Assembly (NCBI GenBank): GCA_030917185.1
Contig: JAUPVF010000040.1
Coordinates: forward strand, 1 to 22,974
DNA: 22,974 nt
DNA from: Patescibacteria group bacterium
GTDB taxonomy: Bacteria; Patescibacteriota; Minisyncoccia; Phycocordibacterales; DATDWN01
Direction: 5' to 3'
Made by a program: the position numbers and the translations under genes. Positions 14,904 to 20,203 of this stretch are shown one piece after another (within the stretch, counting starts at the first letter, position 1; every line of letters starts with the position of its first letter). The notes beneath the pieces were generated by a model that was not told the origin of the DNA, ran no database searches, and saw only the letters and a list, made by a program, of their open reading frames with translations.

Positions 14904-14935
14904 CTCTCTTACTTCGGTAGGAGAGTTTTGTTTTT
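14904..14935 (+). terminator. Terminator of the TR RNA with UUCG tetraloop
   Basis: CTCTCTTAC (14904-14912) pairs with GTAGGAGAG (14917-14925), one G-T wobble, closing a C(TTCG)G loop. TTTTGTTTTT follows. It starts 13 bases past the TR. Confidence 0.92.
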
Positions 14936-14948
14936 GCAACTCTTTCTT

Positions 14949-14991
14949 TACTTGGTGGTTATTTGTCCGAGTCATTTACCAAGTATTTTTT
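14949..14991 (+). terminator. Possible second terminator
   Basis: TACTTGGT (14949-14956) and ACCAAGTA (14978-14985) pair across a 21-base loop and are followed by six T. The long loop makes it weaker than the preceding one. Confidence 0.4.
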
Positions 14992-15053
14992 CTACCTCAT
15001 CTATTTTGAGGGAAAGCACGATATATATTACCCCACCCTACGTACGAACAGAG

Positions 15054-15083
15054 TTGACTCAATACTATTTTTTGTGTTATATT
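15054..15083 (+). promoter_or_regulatory. Promoter of the sigma-4/alpha-CTD gene
   Basis: TTGACT (15054-15059), an 18-bp spacer and extended -10 TGTTATATT (hexamer 15078-15083). The predicted leader is about 40 nt and holds the AAAGGAGGTG ribosome binding site. Confidence 0.75.
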
Positions 15084-15128
15084 TTTGGGCAGATTTGGTT
15101 TTTGAAAATTAAAAAAAGGAGGTGGGTA

Positions 15129-16256
15129 ATGCCACCAAATGCAGAGAAACGTGCCGAACTCGGTGTTCGGCGTGAGGTTGTTAAGCACCTCATTCTTGGG
15201 GTTGGGTTATCAAAGGCGAAGATAGCGAGAATGTTTAGGGTGGATAGATACTCCATCACAAACGATTGTAGACAGGTTGGCTTACAGATTCCTTGGCGTT
15301 CTGACTGGAGTATTGAACACAATGATACTGTGTACAAAAATGCATTTCGAACATATGTTGAAATCGTTTTTGGACAATACCAAGACCAAGAGATGGACGC
15401 AAAAGTGCTTGATTTGTTTGCTTCCACCCTGGGTACGTATATTGATGTTAAACATATCAGATCAGTTTGTGTAGGGATAGCCGATCTGATGAATTGTTTT
15501 AATCATCCAGCAGATGACGAAATGCTTGGGCGATACAGGAACTTTTTGAACAATGTTTTCGGGGTTGAGTATGTTGCTGTGCTACAGGGGGAAACGTTGT
15601 TCATGGTCTATCTGGAACATATCTTGCGCAATCCGACACAGGTTCCATCAAGAGGATGTACATCCAAGGAGATTGCCCGATGGGTCTTTACATCCGAGAT
15701 GAATAATCCCCGGATGCCCTTTGGGCAAGAGATTATCGATCTTGTAGAAAAAGCTCTCAAGTTGCTTCGTCCGCAAGAGTGCATGGTCATTAAAGCACGT
15801 TTTGGTCTTAGCCAATCGATACAGAACCTATCTGAGTGGGCAAAGGAGCAGGACGTATCACGTGCTTATGCCAGCATACTTTACGCAAGGGGAGTAGAGC
15901 AGTTTAGGAGTTATTTCCCTGAGTTCGGTGTCTTCACCAGTTCAATCAGATACAGTGTGTATACACATTGGTCGCAAATTGCAAATGGTGTTCTTGGTAT
16001 CCACTCAATGACACCTGCGACAAATGTTTATAGGGCTCAGCTTTTGTCCAAGTCAGTAGAGACTCTTCCTCTACCAACTAGGGCACACAACTGTTTTAAG
16101 AAGGCAAACATCAATACTATCGGTGACCTAGTCCAACGGACAGCCAAGGAATTAATGCGTCTCGATAACTTCGGGGATCGTTGTCTTAAGGAGACCAAGC
16201 AGAAACTAGCTGCTATTGGTCTTTCATTGGGAATGAAGATCCCTCCCACTCTTTAA
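15129..16256 (+). CDS. DNA-binding protein with sigma-70 region 4-like and RNAP alpha-CTD-like domains
   Basis: The 375-aa protein lies where a DGR normally encodes its reverse transcriptase, but has no RT motifs (no YxDD-type box). Residues 18-52 form an N-terminal helix-turn-helix (SKAKIARMFRVDR). Residues 53-200 are helical and unrecognised. Residues 205-262 resemble sigma-70 region 4 (ALKLLRPQECMVIKARFGL, then a recognition-helix-like DVSRAYASILYARGVEQFR). Residues 308-370 resemble the RNA polymerase alpha C-terminal domain (LPLPTRAHNCFKKANINTIGDL, split by a loop, then LDNFGDRCLKE). It is probably a transcription or DNA-binding factor; a role in the DGR is inference from position only. 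AAAGGAGGTG before the ATG at 15129 decides the start over in-frame 14928, which lies inside the TR terminator. Confidence 0.85.
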   Translation: MPPNAEKRAELGVRREVVKHLILGVGLSKAKIARMFRVDRYSITNDCRQVGLQIPWRSDWSIEHNDTVYKNAFRTYVEIVFGQYQDQEMDAKVLDLFASTLGTYIDVKHIRSVCVGIADLMNCFNHPADDEMLGRYRNFLNNVFGVEYVAVLQGETLFMVYLEHILRNPTQVPSRGCTSKEIARWVFTSEMNNPRMPFGQEIIDLVEKALKLLRPQECMVIKARFGLSQSIQNLSEWAKEQDVSRAYASILYARGVEQFRSYFPEFGVFTSSIRYSVYTHWSQIANGVLGIHSMTPATNVYRAQLLSKSVETLPLPTRAHNCFKKANINTIGDLVQRTAKELMRLDNFGDRCLKETKQKLAAIGLSLGMKIPPTL

Positions 16257-16263
16257 TCATATA

Positions 16264-16306
16264 GCCCGTTCTCAACCTTGTGGTTGGGAACGGGCTTTGT
16301 TTTTTA
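16264..16306 (+). terminator. Strong intrinsic terminator after the sigma-4/alpha-CTD gene
   Basis: GCCCGTTCTCAACC (16264-16277) and GGTTGGGAACGGGC (16282-16295) form a 14-bp stem with one wobble and a TTGT loop, followed by TTTGTTTTTT. It closes the accessory island. Confidence 0.95.
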
Positions 16307-16374
16307 CAGAGTTATCATTCCATTGAAATAGTGGTACTATTATTTTGATATATAGAAATATCTACCATATAAAA

Positions 16375-17469
16375 ATGAAAAAACGAATTATCACTCATGC
16401 ACGTAATTTCTATGCACGGTTTGAACGACCGATTTCTTCGTTATCTCTTATTGGTGGGTTCGTGTTTGATGCGATTACACTGAAACGTGTTGATACGTTA
16501 TGGGAGAATGTGTGGGTGTTGGGGCACCTACTCATTGTTGCTCTATTTATCATACTCATCAATACAAATGAAAATGATGCGGGAGATGCAGGTGATCCAG
16601 ACAAAGCAAATTTTTGGTATGTTAACATTCTGCAGTTTTTTTTCGGGGGGTTGCTATCAACGTACCTTGTGTTTTATTTCCGAAGTTCTGATATTTTTGT
16701 CAGTTGGCCGTTCATTCTTATTCTCGGGCTTGCTTTCTGGGCAAATGAATCATTGAAACGTCAGTACGAACGTCTCTCGTTCCAAATTAGTTTGTTTTTC
16801 TTATCAGTGTATTCTTTCGCCATCTTTTTACTGCCAGTCGTATTACATTCAATCGGGCTATCCATTTTTATTTTATCTGGGTTCATTAGTTTACTGGTGA
16901 TGTGGGTTTTTCTTTATATATTACGAAAGTGGAGTGGTGAGAAGTTTAGAAAAAATAAACATGTTATTGCATATTGTATTGGTGGAATATATCTTTTGAT
17001 GAATTTTTTTTATTTTGCCAATTTGATTCCACCAATTCCTTTGTCACTTAAAGACGGTGATGTATACCACTCAATCGTCAAAAATCAGAATCAAGGTTTT
17101 TTGGTTGGTTATGAGGATCATGGGTGGTTACGATATTTTATGCTATTTGAGCGAACGCATGTTGTTTTGGGAGAACCGGTCTATGTGTATAGTGCCGTGT
17201 TTTCTCCTGCACAACTTGATTTGAATGTGATACATGAGTGGCAATACTTTGATGAGACGAGTCATCGATGGGTGAGTCGGGGGCAGGTGTTGTTGCCTGT
17301 TATTGGAGGTCGTGAGGATGGGTTCAGGACATATTCAAAACGTGACAACTTAGAGCAAGGTGATTGGAGAGTTAATGTTGAAACAGAGCGAGGTGAAGTT
17401 ATCGGCAGGATACGGTTTAAGATTGTACCAACTTCTACACCTGTGCCACTCGTGTACAAAACTATTTAG
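16375..17469 (+). CDS. DUF2914 membrane protein
   Basis: The 364-aa protein has about seven hydrophobic segments in its first 220 residues (for example WVLGHLLIVALFIILI, FWYVNILQFFFGGLL, ISLFFLSVYSFAIFLLP). A C-terminal soluble domain follows with the DUF2914 pattern: YVYSAVFSP, then VIHEWQYFDE, VLLPVIGGREDGFRTYSK, GDWRVNVETERGEVIGRIRF, split by short linkers. The function of this family is unknown; the C-terminal domain looks like an extracytoplasmic beta-sandwich. I use the ATG at 16375 (MKKRIITHARNFY, a typical positively charged start) over the in-frame ATG at 16345, which lies too close to a TACTAT box. It is monocistronic between two regulatory regions. Confidence 0.85.
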   Translation: MKKRIITHARNFYARFERPISSLSLIGGFVFDAITLKRVDTLWENVWVLGHLLIVALFIILINTNENDAGDAGDPDKANFWYVNILQFFFGGLLSTYLVFYFRSSDIFVSWPFILILGLAFWANESLKRQYERLSFQISLFFLSVYSFAIFLLPVVLHSIGLSIFILSGFISLLVMWVFLYILRKWSGEKFRKNKHVIAYCIGGIYLLMNFFYFANLIPPIPLSLKDGDVYHSIVKNQNQGFLVGYEDHGWLRYFMLFERTHVVLGEPVYVYSAVFSPAQLDLNVIHEWQYFDETSHRWVSRGQVLLPVIGGREDGFRTYSKRDNLEQGDWRVNVETERGEVIGRIRFKIVPTSTPVPLVYKTI

Positions 17470-17502
17470 AGCAAAGTTTCTCTCGTTATCCACAGTTTTT
17501 AT

Positions 17503-17532
17503 TTGACGGTGAACAATCGTTCACCATATACT
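17503..17532 (+). promoter_or_regulatory. SOS promoter with LexA box
   Basis: TTGACG (17503-17508), an 18-bp spacer and TATACT (17527-17532). GGTGAAC-AATC-GTTCACC (17508-17525) fills the spacer. Its core GAAC-N4-GTTC matches the LexA (DinR) box of Gram-positive bacteria, and arms of 7 bases are perfect. LexA bound here would block RNA polymerase, giving autoregulated SOS control of the small gene plus lexA. Confidence 0.85.
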
Positions 17533-17575
17533 ATATGTATACAAAATACATAACATAATAATTTATATACATATT

Positions 17576-17788
17576 ATGAGTACACAAAAATTAGAAAAAG
17601 TAGTGCGTAAAGAGTTAAACATTTTGAACGATCAGATCGATGAAAAAATAATCAAAGGCATGTCGTATGCGCGCGAGGCACGACGACACAAGTTTCTACT
17701 TGCCCGTCTTGCTGAGATTGAGCGAACTCGCCGGGCATCATCTGGCTGGTTGTCTCGATCATTTAGTTTTACATCGTTTATGTTCTAA
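17576..17788 (+). CDS. Small basic protein co-transcribed with lexA
   Basis: The 70-aa product is unrecognised. It is helical and highly charged in its first 50 residues (KVVRKELNILNDQIDEKIIKG, split, then YAREARRHKFLLARLAEIERTRR) and ends in an aromatic tail SFSFTSFMF. No signal or membrane segment is evident. It is the first gene after the SOS promoter and ends three bases before the lexA ATG, so both are likely made from one damage-inducible mRNA. Such genes ahead of lexA often encode division inhibitors, but those (YneA, SulA) do not look like this; a role in the SOS response is inferred only from control and position. Confidence 0.75.
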   Translation: MSTQKLEKVVRKELNILNDQIDEKIIKGMSYAREARRHKFLLARLAEIERTRRASSGWLSRSFSFTSFMF

Positions 17789-17791
17789 ATC

Positions 17792-18358
17792 ATGAATGAC
17801 TCATATAAAAATAAAATTATCGCTTTCTATCAGGCACATAAACGTATGCCTGCGTATACCGAAATAATGAAACTGCTCGGTTTCAAGTCTAAAAATGCCG
17901 TGTATAAATTGGTTAATAAATTAGTGGACGAGGGTGTGGTGGAAAAGGATTCTCAGGGACGATTAACTCCAGTACGAATTATTGGTGAAATCCCGTTACT
18001 TGGTATTGTAGAAGCGGGTTTTCCAACTACAGCAGATGAGGATACCTCACAGACACTCAGTTTAGATCAATACCTAATTAAAAACCGCGAGTCAACGTAT
18101 TTGTTAGAAGTTAAAGGGGATTCAATGATTGATGAGGGTATTAGGGAGGGTGATTTGGTGGTTGCTGAACGACGAGGTGATCCTAAAGATGGCGACATTG
18201 TTATTGCTGAAGTTGATGGTGGATGGACGATGAAATACTACAAAAAAAAGAATAACAAAATTTATTTATTGCCTGCCAATCGAAATTATAGACCCATCTA
18301 TCCGCAATATGAACTAAAAGTTGCTGCTATTGTTCGGGGGGTTATACGCAAGTATTAA
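17792..18358 (+). CDS. lexA: SOS repressor LexA
   Basis: LexA represses DNA-damage genes and cleaves itself when RecA filaments form. The 188-aa protein has an N-terminal winged helix (PAYTEIMKLLGFKSKNAVYKL, split at GF; residues 20-55) and a C-terminal S24 peptidase domain. The self-cleavage site is Ala75-Gly76 in EAGFP. The catalytic dyad is Ser111 in GDSM and Lys148 in WTMKYY. All key residues are intact. The winged helix is short but complete. The gene lies three bases after the 70-aa gene, with no ribosome binding site of its own visible, so translational coupling is likely. A matching LexA box lies in the shared promoter. Confidence 0.96.
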   Translation: MNDSYKNKIIAFYQAHKRMPAYTEIMKLLGFKSKNAVYKLVNKLVDEGVVEKDSQGRLTPVRIIGEIPLLGIVEAGFPTTADEDTSQTLSLDQYLIKNRESTYLLEVKGDSMIDEGIREGDLVVAERRGDPKDGDIVIAEVDGGWTMKYYKKKNNKIYLLPANRNYRPIYPQYELKVAAIVRGVIRKY

Positions 18359-18386
18359 TGAGGGTTGGTAGGGTGGACGAATCTAG

Positions 18387-18392
18387 TATATT
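18387..18392 (+). promoter_or_regulatory. -10 box of the exonuclease gene
   Basis: TATATT lies 9 bases before the ATG at 18402, with TTGGTA (18365-18370) 16 bp upstream. The mRNA would be leaderless or nearly so. Confidence 0.5.
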
Positions 18393-18401
18393 ATTACATT
18401 C

Positions 18402-19127
18402 ATGACTACATTATTTTTAGATATAGAAACATTACCGGCAGACGAATCTTCCTATGAGGCATTGCAGTATTTATACGAACGTAAGTTATACAAAGCAGAG
18501 AAAAGAAATAAAAAATCAAGCATTATCGGTTCAGCGATTGATTTTGTTGAAGGGGTTTCAGAGAAAGTGCTAGAGGGTAATACAGGTGAGAGTGCAGATA
18601 ATGACAAACGCGCCAAAGATTTTGAAGAATATATCAGAGGGACTTCGTTTGACGGTGGGTTTGGCAGGATATTGTGTATTGCATATGCGATTGATGACAA
18701 TCCAGCTCTTGTATTGTGCAACCCAGACGATGAGCGTAAAACATTACAGGATTTTTGGAATCTTGTTCAAGATAATCGTGTTGGTTTGTATGTTGGACAT
18801 AATGTCATGGATTTTGATTTACGGTTTATTTATCAGAGGTCAATTGTTTTAGGTGTTGTGCCAACCGTTGATTTGCCGTTTGCACGATACCGCAATACCC
18901 CTATTTTTGACACAATGAAAGAGTGGTCAAAATGGGGACAGAATAATATCGGATTGGAACATATTGCTCTCGCTCTGGGTATTCCAACTCCCAAAGAAGG
19001 CATTGATGGTTCTCAGGTGTTTGATTTCTACAAAGCAGGTAAAGTCAAAGAAATATGTGATTACTGTATGCGGGATGTTGATACTACCCGTGCCGTTTAT
19101 AAACGTATGGTGTTCATGAACGAATAG
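18402..19127 (+). CDS. DEDD-family 3'-5' exonuclease (PolB exonuclease-like)
   Basis: This is a 241-aa stand-alone ribonuclease H-fold 3'-5' exonuclease resembling the predicted PolB-like exonucleases. Exo I is LDIET (Asp7, Glu9), Exo II is GHNVMDFDLRF at about residues 131-141, and Exo III is CMRDVDTTRAVYKR near the C-terminus, giving the four acidic residues. The IEHIA-type motif before Exo III reads LEHIALALG. There is no polymerase domain. It lies directly after lexA and 5 bases before an alkyltransferase gene, so a DNA-repair role is a reasonable inference. No LexA box is seen at its own promoter, but readthrough from lexA is possible because no terminator separates them. Confidence 0.85.
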   Translation: MTTLFLDIETLPADESSYEALQYLYERKLYKAEKRNKKSSIIGSAIDFVEGVSEKVLEGNTGESADNDKRAKDFEEYIRGTSFDGGFGRILCIAYAIDDNPALVLCNPDDERKTLQDFWNLVQDNRVGLYVGHNVMDFDLRFIYQRSIVLGVVPTVDLPFARYRNTPIFDTMKEWSKWGQNNIGLEHIALALGIPTPKEGIDGSQVFDFYKAGKVKEICDYCMRDVDTTRAVYKRMVFMNE

Positions 19128-19132
19128 TTTTC

Positions 19133-19390
19133 ATGATGACTTTTACTGAAAAAGTTTATACTGTCGTAAAACGGATTCCAAAAGGGACAGTTTTGACATA
19201 CAAACAGGTGGCAACAAGAGCAGGAAAACCAAAGGCGTATCGGGCGGTTGGCAATATCTTGAATAAAAATTTCAATCCAGAGATACCTTGCCATCGGGTT
19301 GTTCGGTCTGATGGAACAGTCGGAGGATATAATCGTGGAAGTGTTTCCAAACGACGCATCTTGCGTGCCGAGGGTGCTTCTATGCTATAA
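19133..19390 (+). CDS. MGMT-family DNA alkyltransferase (C-terminal domain only)
   Basis: The 85-aa product is the DNA-binding and active-site domain of O6-methylguanine-DNA methyltransferase. It has YKQVATRAG (helix-turn-helix), YRAVGNILNKN (Arg finger region) and the acceptor motif IPCHRVV with Cys53 intact, followed by VGGYNRG. Small proteins of this kind are either minimal suicide alkyltransferases or, when Cys is replaced by Trp, alkyltransferase-like sensors; the intact PCHR favours methyl transfer. Two ATGs (19133 and 19136) are possible starts. It follows the exonuclease by 5 bases in what is probably a repair operon with lexA upstream. Confidence 0.92.
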   Translation: MMTFTEKVYTVVKRIPKGTVLTYKQVATRAGKPKAYRAVGNILNKNFNPEIPCHRVVRSDGTVGGYNRGSVSKRRILRAEGASML

Positions 19391-19391
19391 T
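19383..19391 (+). promoter_or_regulatory. Extended -10 promoter of the DUF1761-like gene
   Basis: TGCTATAAT (hexamer 19386-19391) overlaps the stop codon of the alkyltransferase gene and lies 29 bases before the next ATG. Confidence 0.55.
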
Positions 19392-19420
19392 AAAATCCTT
19401 AATCATAATCATGTAATAAT

Positions 19421-19846
19421 ATGTTTGCACAAATTATTATGCCAATGCTGACTCCAGTATTGACAGGGGCAGTGGTTACGTTTGCTTTTGGTTATCTATG
19501 GTACGGTGTCGTTTTTGCAAAACAATGGATGTCTCTGTCTGGTAGAATGGACATGAGTACTCCAACTCGTGGAGCAATGGTTAAAAGTATGCTCATTAAG
19601 TTTTTGATGAATATCCTCATTGCCGCTGGTGTATTTTTGGTATCACTTATTCCTCAGTCACTCAAGTATTCATTTATCGTGACTTCGTTTGCATATATTG
19701 GATTTGTTTTTACACACCAGATAGATGGTTATTTGTGGGGAGGTCATTCGTTTAAGTTGGTTATGTTTGATACAGCATACCAAGTCCTCTCATTTGCATT
19801 ACTTGTAACAACTATGTTTTACATGATGCAACGCGTGGCACTTTAG
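19421..19846 (+). CDS. DUF1761-like membrane protein
   Basis: The 141-aa protein has four predicted membrane helices at about residues 8-32, 58-78, 84-104 and 114-136. The first ends in FGYLWYGVVFAKQWMSL, the aromatic G-x-L-W-Y-x-x-x-F pattern typical of DUF1761, a family of small membrane proteins of unknown function. No catalytic residues stand out. It has its own extended -10 promoter and a strong bidirectional terminator behind it. The assignment rests on the first-helix motif and topology, so it is moderately sure. Confidence 0.75.
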   Translation: MFAQIIMPMLTPVLTGAVVTFAFGYLWYGVVFAKQWMSLSGRMDMSTPTRGAMVKSMLIKFLMNILIAAGVFLVSLIPQSLKYSFIVTSFAYIGFVFTHQIDGYLWGGHSFKLVMFDTAYQVLSFALLVTTMFYMMQRVAL

Positions 19847-19867
19847 TTTTCTTGTGGGTATTGATAA

Positions 19868-19908
19868 TACAAAAACCCGATCTTTGGCAAAAAGGTCGGG
19901 TTTTTGTA
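19868..19908. terminator. Bidirectional intrinsic terminator
   Basis: TACAAAAACCCGA (19868-19880) and TCGGGTTTTTGTA (19896-19908) are perfect complements, extended inward by two more pairs (one wobble). T-runs flank the stem on both strands. It separates the DUF1761-like gene from rpoB. Confidence 0.92.
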
Positions 19909-19987
19909 TAGGGACTGTTGTCCTGGGTAAAATTTCTGCCCGTCAATCACGGTGGGGATAGTATGTGGATAACATGCTTGACTTTGC

Positions 19988-20017
19988 TTGACAATATGCA
20001 GGACTATAGAGTATACT
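19988..20017 (+). promoter_or_regulatory. Main candidate promoter of rpoB
   Basis: TTGACA (19988-19993), an 18-bp spacer and TATACT (20012-20017). The predicted start near 20024 gives a leader of about 180 nt before the rpoB ATG. A TATATT at 20195-20200 is only 3 bases from the ATG, too near to start the full gene. Confidence 0.7.
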
Positions 20018-20023
20018 CTTGTC

Positions 20024-20203
20024 AACTTCGTTCGATTGAGTAACGGCAGCACAGAAGGGGATTACAAGGTTATTGGTCTCTTTTAGAAACTATCTTGCGA
20101 CACAATCGCTAACAGACTAATACAATAAACAGAAACCTTTGGGGAAAGGTTCCTTTTATGTTTGTAATAATTATTATCAGGGGGTTTAAGCACATATATT
20201 AGT
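20024..20203 (+). promoter_or_regulatory. rpoB leader with attenuator-like hairpin
   Basis: AACCTTT (20134-20140) and AAAGGTT (20145-20151) form a 7-bp stem with a GGGG loop, followed by CCTTTT. It could act as a partial terminator in front of rpoB. No other gene or RNA is seen in the 357 bases between the DUF1761-like gene and rpoB. Confidence 0.45.

Larger units (their letters stand above)
14541..14935 (+). ncRNA. Predicted DGR template RNA
   Basis: The 717-base stretch between the target gene and the next gene holds no credible coding sequence. It contains a candidate promoter, about 230 bases of leader, the TR, and a strong terminator. This is the layout of a DGR template RNA, which is reverse-transcribed with errors at adenines to make mutagenic cDNA. 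The leader includes a GGCAT-TACG-ATGCC hairpin (14689-14702) with a UNCG-type loop. The 5' end is inferred and the 3' end is set by the terminator. Short open frames crossing it (for example from ATG 14767 through the TR) lack a ribosome binding site. Confidence 0.7.

Noticed and set aside
14767..15009. Open frame across the TR starting at ATG 14767
   Set aside because: It merely reads the TR in the VR frame and then passes through the TR terminator. No Shine-Dalgarno precedes it; the TR is expected to be non-coding.
14928..15128. N-terminal extension of the sigma-4/alpha-CTD protein
   Set aside because: The extra 67 residues start inside the TR terminator and precede the promoter; AAAGGAGGTG marks the ATG at 15129.
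15129..16256. Possible divergent reverse transcriptase
   Set aside because: No RT catalytic blocks or YxDD-like motif; the recognisable segments are HTH, sigma-4-like and alpha-CTD-like.
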